From NCBI RefSeq assembly GCF_003030345.1, contig NZ_CP028158.1, positions 5,766,001 through 5,830,000 of the forward strand: a stretch of DNA of 64,000 nucleotides. The letters run 5' to 3'. Positions 46,830 to 56,165 of this stretch are shown piece by piece (positions within the stretch are counted from its first letter, which is position 1; each line of letters opens with the position of its first letter). The translations under genes and the position numbers were made by a program. Source of the DNA: Plantactinospora sp. BC1. Its GTDB lineage: Bacteria > Actinomycetota > Actinomycetes > Mycobacteriales > Micromonosporaceae. The notes below the pieces were generated by a model. That model worked only from the letters and a program-made list of their open reading frames with translations, was not told where the DNA came from and did not search any database.

Positions 46830-47621
46830 TCAGTAGCCGGGGAAGACCCGGCGCAGGTCGTCCAGGCCGAGCGGGCCGGTCACGGTCAGCGTGTCCGGGG
46901 TGTGCTCGGGCGCCAGCCGGCCGGCGGCCAGCCGCAGGAACGCCTCGGCCGGCCCGGTGATCTCGCCTGCCGGCTGCTCCGGCCGCTCCACCAGCTCGAC
47001 CCGGTCGGTCAGCCGCAGCCCCAGGACCCGGTCCGGATCGGTCAACCGCAGCGCCAGCTCCACCGGCCGGTCGCCGACCGCGTCCGGCCGGGCGATCCAG
47101 CCGAGCAGGCCGCCGAGCCGGTCGAGCACCAGCGGCACCGCCTCCGGCGCCACCGTCGCGTACCGGTTGAAGGCGACCTCCACGTCCCACTCGTGCAGCG
47201 CGAACTCGCTGAGCCGCATCCCGGCCGCCGTAGCCAGGTCCACCGGCTCGGGCAGGAAACCGAGGTCGATCCGCAGGCTGGACCGGGCCTCCGCGTCCAG
47301 CGACTCGTACCGCTCGACGAGCCGGCGGTTGGCCTCCAGAAAGCCCTCGGCGTGCTCGATCGGGGTCATCGCGTCCCAGCGGGCCCAGACCTGCTTGTTG
47401 AAGTCCGCCTCCAGGGCGGGGCGACCGCCCAGCGCCACATCGAGAGTGGCCTCGTTGATCTCGGCGCCGCTGCCGAGGTGGCTGAGCACCTGCGACACCT
47501 GCCACTCGCTGGCCCCGGACGGCCGGGTCAGGTCGGTCGGGCCGAGGTCGCGGACCAGCGCCGCGAGTTCGTCGTGGCCCGAGCGGAGGGCGGCGATCGT
47601 CGTGTCGGCGGTAGTGGCCAT
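46830..47621 (-). CDS. Maleylpyruvate isomerase family mycothiol-dependent enzyme
   Basis: 263 aa with the DinB-like four-helix bundle: IAALRSGHDELAALVRDLGPTDLTRPSGASEWQVSQVLSHLGSG, then RLSEFALHEWDVEVAF, giving the three His residues (about 15, 48 and near 145) that bind metal in this family. The C-terminal SCP2-like part (about 180-263) is typical of actinobacterial members. Mycothiol dependence is inferred from the family. ATG 47621 has AGGAAG upstream. Confidence 0.87.
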   Translation of the reverse strand: MATTADTTIAALRSGHDELAALVRDLGPTDLTRPSGASEWQVSQVLSHLGSGAEINEATLDVALGGRPALEADFNKQVWARWDAMTPIEHAEGFLEANRRLVERYESLDAEARSSLRIDLGFLPEPVDLATAAGMRLSEFALHEWDVEVAFNRYATVAPEAVPLVLDRLGGLLGWIARPDAVGDRPVELALRLTDPDRVLGLRLTDRVELVERPEQPAGEITGPAEAFLRLAAGRLAPEHTPDTLTVTGPLGLDDLRRVFPGY

Positions 47622-47783
47622 GTCTTCCTGTCTCCCGGGTCGTACGTCGCCGGCTCCGGATCGGCCGGCACGACACCCGCCCATCATGCCCGCTGCCCCC
47701 GACCGACCGCCGACCCTCCGGCCACCGCGTGGCGGTGGCGGGCGGCCCGGAAGCCGGCGAACGTCCACCGTCACCCCCCGCAC

Positions 47784-47857
47784 CGCCGCCACCGTCAACT
47801 CCCCGTGGCGCCACCCCCGTCAACTCCGCGTGGCGCCGCCACCGTCGACTCCCGGGC
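47784..47857. repeat. Three degenerate 25-bp tandem repeats
   Basis: Units beginning CGCC(GC)ACC.CCGTCAACTCC and ending GTGG recur at 47784, 47809 and 47834 (last copy diverged) in the gap between the lipoprotein gene and the mycothiol-dependent enzyme gene. No internal hairpin of note. Confidence 0.65.
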
Positions 47858-47878
47858 CGCCGCCATCGGCACCGGGGG

Positions 47879-48355
47879 TCAGCCGATGCACTCCTTGTCG
47901 ATCCTCGTGCCCACCTGCACGAACTCGCCCTGGAGGAACTTCACCGGGTCACCGGACTTCGCGCCGGACTCGATGTCGGCGACGATCCCCTCGACCAGCG
48001 CCTTGACCTTCGGGTCGGTCGCCTTGGCGGCCTCGGCCTCCAACTGGCCGGCGAGCCCGGTCAGCGTGGTCTGGAGCTGCTTCTCCTGCTGCGCCACACT
48101 CAGCTGCTTCTCGATTGCCTTCACCGAGTCGTCGGCGATCTTGACGCTGCCGTCCAGGAAGATGTCGGTGACCGCCTCGCACACCTCCTTGGTGTTCGGC
48201 GCGGCGGTCGGGCTCGGTGCGGCGGTGGTCGGAGCCGCGGTCGGCGTACCGGCCGCGTCGGTGGTCGACTCGTCCGGCTGGCAGCCGGCACCGAGTACGG
48301 CGACGGTCGCCAGGGAGAGGGCGACGAGGCCGGTACGAACAGAACGAACAGTCAT
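47879..48355 (-). CDS. Lipoprotein, hypothetical
   Basis: 158 aa. A lipoprotein signal peptide ends in the lipobox LGAGC (Cys 25), followed by a Thr/Pro/Ala linker (about 28-53). The mature helical domain has one Cys near its start (KEVCEAVTDIF) and one near its end (DKECIG), which could form a disulfide. I recognise no family. It faces the M14 peptidase gene divergently. Confidence 0.8.
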   Translation of the reverse strand: MTVRSVRTGLVALSLATVAVLGAGCQPDESTTDAAGTPTAAPTTAAPSPTAAPNTKEVCEAVTDIFLDGSVKIADDSVKAIEKQLSVAQQEKQLQTTLTGLAGQLEAEAAKATDPKVKALVEGIVADIESGAKSGDPVKFLQGEFVQVGTRIDKECIG

Positions 48356-48623
48356 CAGGAACCCCCGTTATCGCGAGCAACGGCGGGGAGCGTAGCAAGG
48401 GTGATCAACCACGGCTGAAGATTTATCGGCGCCCCGTCACGGGCGGCGGCGGGCCGCCGGGACCGTTCACCCCCGCCACCAGCACCGGATATTTACACCG
48501 GCACACGCCTCGATTAGCATGATCACAAGTGAGTACACGTTGGGTGGCGCCCCCGACACGGAAAGTGGCCATCATCCTGCCGACCCGGCAGACGGTCACC
48601 GAAGTGACGACAGGAGATCTACC

Positions 48624-50618
48624 GTGGGCTCCGAGATCACCCGCTCCGCACCCGACCGACCCGATCCCGGCCAGCCGGCCCCGCCGGTACCCCGACCCGC
48701 CCGGCGGCCGACCCCGAAGCTGGTGACCCTGCTGGTGGGCGCCGCCGTCGTGCTGGCCAGTACGCCCCTGTGGGGTACCGGCGACCCGGTCGCACTCGAC
48801 GACGCCGAACTCTCCGCCGCGCCGACGTACACGATCGGGTTGCAGCCGGCGGCGGACCCCGGCCCGTTCCCCGGCAGCGTCACCCCGACCACCCCGACCA
48901 TCACCATCGCCGGGGAACGCGACGGGGAGAGCACCTTCGACGTCGTACGGTATCCGCAGGTCCAGCCGAAGCAGCCGGGCCAGATGGACTTCGACCACTT
49001 CCACACCGGGATCGAGATCCAGTGGTGGCTGAAGAAGTGGGCGCACCAGCGGCCGGACATCGTCGACCTCCACATCGTCGGCGAGAGCTTCGGCGGCGAG
49101 CCGATCTACCAGCTCACCATCACCGACAAGTCCACCGGCAAGGACACCGACAAGCCGGCGGCGTTCTTCGAGGGCAACCGGCACTCCGGCGAGGTCTCCT
49201 CGGCCGAGAGCTCGCTCTGGCTGGCGCACCACCTGATCAGCCGGGCCGGCAAGGACCGGCAGGTGGACCGGATCCTCGACACCAAGACCGTCTACATCCG
49301 GCCGGTGAACAACCCGGACGGACACAACCTCTACCTCTACACCGCGCAGACCAACCGGTCGTCGGTCCGGCCGACCGACAACGACGCCGACGGCAGGCTC
49401 GACGAGGACCCCGGCGAGGACCTCAACGGCGACGGCTACCTCGGGCAGCTGCGCCAGCACGTCGGCGCCGGCAAGGGCACCCACGTCGTCGACGACCGCG
49501 ACCCGGCCGGAGTCGTGATGCGCAACGTCGGTGCCGGCAACGGCGACTACCTGATGTTCTCCGAGGGCGTCGACAACGACGGCGACGGCCGGGACAACGA
49601 GGACGGCGTCGGCGGCCTCGACCTGCACCGGAACTACCCGTACAACTGGCACGTCATGCCCGGGTACGACGAGACCGGCCGGAACCTCACCCAGGTGGGC
49701 GCCGGCGAGTACCCGCTGTCGGAGCCGGAGACCCGGCACGTCTACACCTGGCTGATGTCGCACACCAACATCGGCGCGGTGAACAGCATGGACACCCGGG
49801 TACCGATGCACCTGCGCGGCCCCTCGACCTGCGACCCGGTCCAGTGCATGTACACCGGCGACCGCAAGCTCTACGAGCACTTCGACCGGGCCGGCGTCGG
49901 CTTCACCGGCTACCGCTACTCCGGCAGCGTCTACATCGACTACGCCACTCGCAACGGCGGCGACCCGGAGGCGCTCTTCGGGCACGGCCCCGACTTCGGC
50001 TACTTCCAGTACGGCGCCGTCTGGTACGGCGACGAGATCTGGAACGGCGGCGACTTCTTCGACTACGACAAAGACGAGCGGTTCGCCGACTGGGAACGGT
50101 CGCGGTGGTGCGTGGAGAACCGGCGTACCAACTGCTTCCTGCCCTGGACCAAGATCCAGCACCCGAAGCTCGGTGCCGTCGAGGTCGGCGGGATCAACCC
50201 GAAGTTCTGGGCGCAGAACCCCTCGCCCGACCTGATCGGGCAGTGGGCGGCGAACCAGGCCCGGTTCAACATCTACCTGACCGAGTCGCTGCCGCAGGTG
50301 GCGCTCTCGCAGGTCGGCGTGCGCAAGCTCCGGGCCGGGCAGAGCGACGGGGCGACCCACGAGATCACCGCCACAGTCACCAACACCGGCCGGATCCCGA
50401 CCGCGCTGGAGCAGGCGAAGGAAGTCAAGATCGTGGCTCCGGACACCGTGCAGGTGCAGGGCGCCCGGCTGGTCGGCGAGGCTCCGCAGTTCTTCCTCGA
50501 CGGTGGGAAGAAGCAGCGGGTGACGCTGCGGGTCAGCAAGACCGAGACCGAGTCGGTGACGGTACGGGCGGTCAGCGTCCGGGGCGGGCTCGACTCCGCA
50601 CCGGCACGGCTGCGCTGA
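48624..50618 (+). CDS. Exported M14 family zinc carboxypeptidase with Ca-loop insertions
   Basis: 664 aa. An N-terminal uncleaved-anchor-like or signal segment (KLVTLLVGAAVVLASTPLWG) precedes the peptidase domain. Zinc ligands His/Glu are in GNRHSGEVSS (about residue 187); RPVNNPDGHN and DLHRNYPYNW are M14 substrate-binding segments. Between them lie Ca-binding-like loops, DNDADGRLDED, DLNGDG (about 252-275) and DNDGDGRDNED (about 316). The last 90 residues form a beta-sandwich-like domain. GTG 48624 has AGGAG seven bases upstream. Confidence 0.87.
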   Translation: MGSEITRSAPDRPDPGQPAPPVPRPARRPTPKLVTLLVGAAVVLASTPLWGTGDPVALDDAELSAAPTYTIGLQPAADPGPFPGSVTPTTPTITIAGERDGESTFDVVRYPQVQPKQPGQMDFDHFHTGIEIQWWLKKWAHQRPDIVDLHIVGESFGGEPIYQLTITDKSTGKDTDKPAAFFEGNRHSGEVSSAESSLWLAHHLISRAGKDRQVDRILDTKTVYIRPVNNPDGHNLYLYTAQTNRSSVRPTDNDADGRLDEDPGEDLNGDGYLGQLRQHVGAGKGTHVVDDRDPAGVVMRNVGAGNGDYLMFSEGVDNDGDGRDNEDGVGGLDLHRNYPYNWHVMPGYDETGRNLTQVGAGEYPLSEPETRHVYTWLMSHTNIGAVNSMDTRVPMHLRGPSTCDPVQCMYTGDRKLYEHFDRAGVGFTGYRYSGSVYIDYATRNGGDPEALFGHGPDFGYFQYGAVWYGDEIWNGGDFFDYDKDERFADWERSRWCVENRRTNCFLPWTKIQHPKLGAVEVGGINPKFWAQNPSPDLIGQWAANQARFNIYLTESLPQVALSQVGVRKLRAGQSDGATHEITATVTNTGRIPTALEQAKEVKIVAPDTVQVQGARLVGEAPQFFLDGGKKQRVTLRVSKTETESVTVRAVSVRGGLDSAPARLR

Positions 50619-50687
50619 CTCTCGTCGTTCCCGCCCCGCGCGATCGTCGTCTCGGGCGATGCTCTCGCGGGGCGGGGACGTCCGTCT

Positions 50688-50801
50688 CCGGGGCAGCGGA
50701 CGGTCCGGAGCCGGGCGTTACGCGGGGTCCGGGGCAGCGGACCGGGGCCCGGGGCAGCGGACCGGGGTCCGGGGCAGCGGACGGTTCGGAGCCGGGCGTT
50801 A
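50688..50801. repeat. Array of 20-bp direct repeats between the M14 and NudC genes
   Basis: CCGGGGCAGCGGAC occurs at 50688, 50729, 50749 and 50769; the last three are spaced exactly 20 bp. The first and last lie inside a longer 33-bp duplicated block, so a segmental duplication is evident. The last copy runs into the NudC stop codon at 50799-50801. Confidence 0.75.
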
Positions 50802-51791
50802 GGGGGCGGCGTCGAGCCAGGTCTCCAGCAGCAGCCGGTCGATCGAGTCCGGGTTGCCGAGCCGGCCGCGCGCCGCCCGCCGGTCCCGCAGCTCCGCCCG
50901 GCTGAACCAGCGGGTCTCCAGCAGCTCCTCGCCGTCCACGGTGGTCACCTCGTCCCGAGCCGTGGCGAAGAAACCCACCATCAGACCGGACGGGAACGGC
51001 CACGGCTGCGAGCCGAAGTACCGTACCGAGTCGACGGCGAGCCCGGCCTCCTCGGCCACCTCCCGGCGTACCGCGTCCTCCAGGCTCTCCCCGACCTCCA
51101 GGAAGCCGGCGAGCAGCGCGAAGGAGTCCTCCCCCGCCCCCGCGTGCCGGGCCAGCAGGCAGCGGGCCGGCGGGCCGGGCAGCTCCACCAGCATGATCAC
51201 CGCTGGGCTGATCCGGGGGAAGAGAACCTGGTCGCAGCCCGTGCACTGCCGGGCCGCACCGCCCTGCACCGACCGGGCCGGGCTGCCACAGGTGCCGCAG
51301 AACCGCTGGTTGCGGTGCCAGTGGCAGAGCCCCCGGGCATACCCGAGCACGGCAGCCTCGGCCGGGTCGAGCCGGTGCACCAGCCGGCGTACGTCCATCG
51401 TCCGGTCGGCGCCGACCGCGGCGAGCGCCTCCTCCTCGGACAGGTCGCTGAGGTCGACGGCGAACACCGGTCGACCGTCGTCGAGACGTCGACCGTCGAC
51501 ACGTCGACCGTCGTGACGTCGACCGTCGTGACGTCGACCGTCGTGACGTCGACCGTCGTCGAGACCGAGGAAGACCGGTTCGCCGAGCCCGTCCGGCAAC
51601 CCGCGCCTGCCGTCGCCGACCAACCGCAGCACCGCGTCCCGCGCCACCAGGCAGCGGTCCCGCCAGAGCGGCACCACCTCGGCCCGTTCACTGCCGAAGA
51701 GCCGGCGCAGTCCGTCGGCGTCCCGCCGCAGCCCACCCGCGCGATCCAGCGCTCCGCCCGCGTACGCCGTGACGACGCCCGTGCTCAGCAT
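50799..51791 (-). CDS. nudC: NAD(+) diphosphatase / NAD-decapping NUDIX hydrolase
   Basis: 330 aa. The zinc ribbon has FCGTCGSP and QCTGCD cysteine pairs. The NUDIX box GFLEVGESLEDAVRREVAEEAGL is intact, and the NudC signature SQPWPFP follows (the usual Ser two residues on is Gly here). NudC cleaves NADH and removes NAD caps from RNA. Odd feature: residues 78-106 are a pentapeptide array (GRRHD/GRRVD/GRRLD) encoded by five tandem 15-bp units at 51486-51560. Starts at ATG 51791. Confidence 0.9.
   Translation of the reverse strand: MLSTGVVTAYAGGALDRAGGLRRDADGLRRLFGSERAEVVPLWRDRCLVARDAVLRLVGDGRRGLPDGLGEPVFLGLDDGRRHDGRRHDGRRHDGRRVDGRRLDDGRPVFAVDLSDLSEEEALAAVGADRTMDVRRLVHRLDPAEAAVLGYARGLCHWHRNQRFCGTCGSPARSVQGGAARQCTGCDQVLFPRISPAVIMLVELPGPPARCLLARHAGAGEDSFALLAGFLEVGESLEDAVRREVAEEAGLAVDSVRYFGSQPWPFPSGLMVGFFATARDEVTTVDGEELLETRWFSRAELRDRRAARGRLGNPDSIDRLLLETWLDAAP
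51486..51560 (-). repeat. Five in-frame 15-bp tandem repeats inside nudC
   Basis: Plus-strand unit ACGTCGACCGTCGTG, copies at 51486, 51501, 51516, 51531 and 51546; the middle three are identical. The repeat keeps reading frame and encodes an Arg/Asp/Gly pentapeptide linker before the zinc ribbon. Confidence 0.85.
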
Positions 51792-52007
51792 CCGGCACCG
51801 CCGGGGCGGCCGACGGATGGAGCGGATCCGACCTGCGGGAAGTGGGATCTGATCGACGACACCACCGCATGGTATGCCCGGGTGCTGGCGCTGCCGTGAA
51901 CCCGGGCGGACCTCGTCCGGCAGCCGACGCGGCGCGGGCACCTCTGGCGGGTCGCCGCGAACTCCGGGCTCGGTAAATGGATTGGACAGCACGAGGATCA
52001 TGAATTC

Positions 52008-55000
52008 GTGACACTGCGGCTGTCGGGTGGGGTGGTGCCGGGGCCGGACACGCGGGTCTGGGCCGCCGGACCGCGTGGCCGGGCCGTCGCGCCCTCCCCG
52101 GAACTCGCCCCGGGCAGCCCGGTCGTGTTGGGGCCCCGTTCGGCCACCCCGGAGGCTGCCGAGCGGGCGGTCGCGGAACTCGGCCGGCTGGTCACGGTCG
52201 GCGGTGTGCTGGCCGCCGGTGCCGGCGTCGACCTCGGTGACGGGTTCCGGTCGGCCCGTACGGAGGGCGCCGCCGGAGACCGCCGGGACGCCGTACTGTC
52301 CGCCCTGCTGGTGCCGGCGCTGGGCGGGCGGCTCGGCGACCGGCGGGCCGTACTCGTCGCACTGTTCGGCCCGGACGCGACGAAGCCGCTCGGCGCCGCC
52401 GCGCAGGCCGTACTCGACGAGGGCCGGTGGCCGGTGCTGCGGTTCGCGGTCGCGGCGAGCGACGTACTCGGACCGGAACAGCTCGTCCGGATACTCGAAC
52501 TGCGGGCGCCGGACGGGGTCGATCCGTTCCCGGGCGGGCTCCCCTCGGTGGTGGGCGGGCACCTGACCCGGGTGCTCCGGGAGGTGCCCCGGCCACGCCG
52601 CCTCGCCCTGCTGACCGACCTCTGGCAGCGGGTCTGCGCGCACGGTGTCCAGCAGGTGCGGCGAGAGCGGCTGCGCGCGTCGCAGGGCCGGCAGGACCGC
52701 AGCGCCGATCTCACCGTCCGCTACCACCGGTACGAGGAGGACGAACTGACCGAGCGGTTGCGTACCGAGCTGTGGGGCGAGCCGACGATCCTCCGGGCCG
52801 CACTGTGGCAGCCGTCGCCCGGTTACTGGCTGACCCGCGCGAAGCGGGTGCTCCAGGACGCCATGGCAGCGACGGTGCTGGCCCGGGTCGCGGTGAGCGC
52901 GGTCGACCGTGGTCTGGACGCGGCCCTGACCGCACACCGGCACGAGATCGAGGCGGCCGTCGCCGAACTGTCCCCGCCCGAGGCATCGAGGTCGGCGCGG
53001 CGGATATCGGGGCTGACCGGGCTGCCGGCCCGACCCGGATCGTACCTGCGGGACATCCTCGCCCGGACCGCGCCCGGCGAACGGCCCGATCCGCGCTGGA
53101 CGCCCTACCTGGACCAACGGCTGGCCCGGGCCCGGGACTACGGCCGGATCATGCTGGACGTCGTGGCGCAGTTCGTCACCTCGACCGCCGGGCTGGACTC
53201 CGCCTCGGCGCACGCACACCTCTCCGCCTGGGCCGGCAGCCCGCTGGACGTCTGGCGGCACCGGGTCGGCTACCTCTCGCCGGACCGGCCCGCCCGCTGG
53301 GACCAGCAGCCGATCCTTTCGTCGGATCCGACCCCGCCGCTGGCCGAGCGGCTGCGCGCCGCACCGGACCGCACGACGGCCGAGGTCGAGACGATCGGCG
53401 ACCTGCTCTGGTACGCCGAACTCGCCGACGCGCTCGCCGGGCTGAACGGTCATCCGGCGGCCGTGATCACCCCGCGACCGCACGCCCCGGTCCCCGACAC
53501 CGACCCGACGGCCCCGGACGAACCGCTGGTACCCCGACCGCAGTCGATCCCGCTCGCCGTCGCCGGTGCCGCGCAACTGGTGGACCTCGGCGGGCAGCTT
53601 CCGCCCCGCTGCCGGAGCTGGTCGGAACTCGTCGCCGGGCTGAGCGACCAGGCCACCATCGCCGCCGCGCTGACCGGTGCCTTCACCGTCCCGGCGCCGG
53701 TCGAGCGCTTCGACGGTACGGTGCTGCCCGGCACCGACGCGCGGATCGAGCTGGCCCGGACCGCCCGGCAGTTGGCGGACTGGTCCGACTACATGGGCAA
53801 CTGCATCGCCGGCCCGCACTACGTCGAGGACGCGACCAGGGGCCGGAGCGTGCTGGTCGCGCTCCGCGCACCGGACGGCCGCATCCTGCTCAACGCCGAG
53901 CTTCGGCCCAGCGCCCGGGGTTGGCGACTCGAAGAGATCCGCGCCCGGTTCAACCAGGACCCCGATCCGACACTGCGGCACCGGACCACCGCCTGGCTGG
54001 CCGACCTCGCCCTTCCCGAGCGCACCGTCCCGCAGCCGCGCCGCGCCGCCCGGCACGACGGGACCGGTGCGGCGGCGCCCCGGACCGGCCGGCGGCCCGC
54101 CTCCGCCGTACGGGTGCTGCGCGACCTCGGCCGCCGCCTCGACGAGGCGGCGGCCGACACGGTCGGCCAACCGGACATCCTTCGGGCCGCCGAGGTGCTG
54201 GCGCTGCTCGCGACCCGACTGGCCGGCGCACCGGCGACGCCGCCGGCCGACCCACATGACGCACTCACCGCACTGCGCCGGGCCACGCCCGGGGCGGTGC
54301 TCCAGGCCTGCCGGCTCACCCTGGCCGACCCGGCCGGGCCCGGCCCGGTCGCGCTGTGGCGGGCGAGCGGAGACCGGCCGCTGGCCCGTGCGGTGCAGAC
54401 CCTGGCGCCGTCCACCGTCGCGGTCGTCTCGGCCGGGTCGACCGGAGGGAGGACCGTCACCGTCGGTTCCCCGTCACCGGGGTTGCCGCGTCGAGCGACT
54501 CCGCCGTCGCCACCCGCACCGGACCGGCTGGCTCCGCTGCTGCGGGACGCGCCGCTGCCCGGCTCGCTCCGGCCGGTGGCCCGGGTCGGGCACGTCGCGG
54601 TCGCCCGCACCGCCGACCTGGTCGCGTTGCGCGTGCGCGTCGCCCTGGGCACCCTGCTCCGGCAGGACTGTCCCGAGTTGGCCGACGGGGTACGGTCCCG
54701 GCCGCACGCCGGGCTGCTCCGGGCTGCCGCGCTCGCGGTGACCTCCTGGAGCGGTCTGCGCACCGGAGGGCCCGATCCCGGGTCCGCCCCGGTCCGGTTC
54801 TCCGCCGAGCGCGTCACCGTCGTGGTGCCGCGCCGCCGGGTACGGGTGCCCGGCTTCCCGCAGTCGTCGCTTCGGGACGAGAGCTGGCAGTCGAGCTGGC
54901 CCGACGCCGTCGAACTCGGTGCCGTACCCGACGGGTTCTGGGAACGGATCGCGGGGCACGGGCTGCTGCTGCCCTCGTCGTGGCTAGCCGGCGGCGGCTG

Positions 55001-55055
55001 GGCCGCGCTCTGGTCCCGGGCCAACGGCCCGTGGCAGCAGGCGACGGAACGGTAA
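52008..55055 (+). CDS. Large uncharacterised protein with PcfJ-like domain
   Basis: 1,015 aa, function unknown. Residues about 583-665 (ARQLADWSDYMGNCIAG ... ILLNAELRPSARGWRLEEIRARFNQDPDP) match the PcfJ-like pattern: a helical M-x-N-C segment, a strand pair with E-L-R, then a conserved N in FNQDP and a terminal W. The N-terminal 560 residues are helical, Ala/Leu/Arg-rich and have no recognised domain. The C-terminal 300 residues are also unassigned. No signal peptide or membrane helix. GTG 52008 has GAGGA eleven bases upstream. It stands alone, divergent from nudC, with no conjugation or phage genes around. Confidence 0.78.
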   Translation: MTLRLSGGVVPGPDTRVWAAGPRGRAVAPSPELAPGSPVVLGPRSATPEAAERAVAELGRLVTVGGVLAAGAGVDLGDGFRSARTEGAAGDRRDAVLSALLVPALGGRLGDRRAVLVALFGPDATKPLGAAAQAVLDEGRWPVLRFAVAASDVLGPEQLVRILELRAPDGVDPFPGGLPSVVGGHLTRVLREVPRPRRLALLTDLWQRVCAHGVQQVRRERLRASQGRQDRSADLTVRYHRYEEDELTERLRTELWGEPTILRAALWQPSPGYWLTRAKRVLQDAMAATVLARVAVSAVDRGLDAALTAHRHEIEAAVAELSPPEASRSARRISGLTGLPARPGSYLRDILARTAPGERPDPRWTPYLDQRLARARDYGRIMLDVVAQFVTSTAGLDSASAHAHLSAWAGSPLDVWRHRVGYLSPDRPARWDQQPILSSDPTPPLAERLRAAPDRTTAEVETIGDLLWYAELADALAGLNGHPAAVITPRPHAPVPDTDPTAPDEPLVPRPQSIPLAVAGAAQLVDLGGQLPPRCRSWSELVAGLSDQATIAAALTGAFTVPAPVERFDGTVLPGTDARIELARTARQLADWSDYMGNCIAGPHYVEDATRGRSVLVALRAPDGRILLNAELRPSARGWRLEEIRARFNQDPDPTLRHRTTAWLADLALPERTVPQPRRAARHDGTGAAAPRTGRRPASAVRVLRDLGRRLDEAAADTVGQPDILRAAEVLALLATRLAGAPATPPADPHDALTALRRATPGAVLQACRLTLADPAGPGPVALWRASGDRPLARAVQTLAPSTVAVVSAGSTGGRTVTVGSPSPGLPRRATPPSPPAPDRLAPLLRDAPLPGSLRPVARVGHVAVARTADLVALRVRVALGTLLRQDCPELADGVRSRPHAGLLRAAALAVTSWSGLRTGGPDPGSAPVRFSAERVTVVVPRRRVRVPGFPQSSLRDESWQSSWPDAVELGAVPDGFWERIAGHGLLLPSSWLAGGGWAALWSRANGPWQQATER

Positions 55056-55266
55056 CGCCGCCACCGGTCTCACGAATTGCCGGCGACGCGTTCGGATGCA
55101 CCCGTGCCGCCGCCACCAGAGCCGGGCGGCCCGGATACGCCCGTGCCGCGCACCACAGCCGGGCGGCGCCGAAACGGGTCCTGCGGTGCGGGTTGCCGCC
55201 GGGTCCGATTCGCCGGTGCCCGGTCGGCTCACCGTCGTCATCGAGCCGGCCGGGCGTTCCGCGTCC

Positions 55267-56007
55267 TCAGTCGAGCAGCGTGACCCGACCGCTGTCCAGG
55301 TCGTACCGGGCACCGACGATCGCCAGCTCACCCGCGTGCACCCGCTCGCCGATGATCTCGCTCGCCTCGGCCAGGTGTCGCGCCTGGGCGAGTACGTTGG
55401 CCCGGACCGCCGCCTCCACCACGTCTCCCGACCCGCCGAGCAGTGGCTCGACGACCGGCCGCAGCGCCTCGACGATCGCCTGGATCGCGCCCGGGGCGGT
55501 ACCCCCGCTCTCGATCGTCTGCACGGCGGCGGAGACCGCACCACACCGCTCGTGGCCGAGCACCACCAACACCGGCGGGGCGAAGTGCTCGACGGCGTAC
55601 TCGATGCTGCCGAGCATGACGGTGTCGACGATGTTGCCGGCGACCCGGTTGTCGAAGAGGTCACCGAGGCCCTGGTCGAAGAGGACCTCCGGGGGGACCC
55701 GAGAGTCGGCGCAACCGACGAGGATCGCGAACGGGTCCTGCCCGGCGGCGAGATCGTGGATGTGCCGGGGCGACTGGTGCGGGTGCCGACCCCGGCCCTG
55801 GACGAAGCGCCGGTTGCCGTCCAGCAGCCGGGCGATCGCCGCCCGGGGGTTGTCGACGGCCGCGTCGGCGGGGGTGGCGGCGGCTGCCTCGGCGGAGGGT
55901 CGGGCGGCGGCCGGTCCGGCGAGGGCGGCGGTGCCGACGGCGGCCAGGCCACCGGCGGCCAGCAGCGAGCGTCGGGATAGGTACGACCGTTCTGGAAGAT
56001 TCTTCAC
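55267..56007 (-). CDS. Tat-exported beta-carbonic anhydrase
   Basis: 246 aa. The N terminus YLSRRSLLAAGGLAAVGTAALAG is a twin-arginine signal, so the enzyme is probably exported folded. Zn ligands and the Asp-Arg dyad are intact: CADSR (Cys, Asp, Arg) and GHERCGAV (His, Cys). It should hydrate CO2. I start at GTG 56007, which gives a compact Tat n-region; GTG 56070 is a longer alternative. It lies downstream of a SulP-carbonic anhydrase fusion on the same strand. Confidence 0.88.
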   Translation of the reverse strand: MKNLPERSYLSRRSLLAAGGLAAVGTAALAGPAAARPSAEAAAATPADAAVDNPRAAIARLLDGNRRFVQGRGRHPHQSPRHIHDLAAGQDPFAILVGCADSRVPPEVLFDQGLGDLFDNRVAGNIVDTVMLGSIEYAVEHFAPPVLVVLGHERCGAVSAAVQTIESGGTAPGAIQAIVEALRPVVEPLLGGSGDVVEAAVRANVLAQARHLAEASEIIGERVHAGELAIVGARYDLDSGRVTLLD

Positions 56008-56165
56008 AAACCGTGAACGTACGCCGACCGACGACGGAGCTGAATGCCCGCTGAGAGTTGCCTGCGCCACTCTCCGGCACCCTCCACAAAGGCTGGCGAG
56101 AAGGCGGGCGACGCCCCCTTGTCACCGCACCGTCCTAGCAGTACAGTCCCGGCTCGCTCTCCTGG

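Noticed and set aside
50688-50801. Considered as a CRISPR array
   Set aside because: Repeats are 14-20 bp and abut each other with no unique spacers, and no cas genes are present.
51792-54257. An upstream minus-strand extension of nudC over the PcfJ-like gene
   Set aside because: The zinc ribbon and NUDIX parts start after ATG 51791; the extension is Arg/Pro/Gly-rich and antisense to a better gene.
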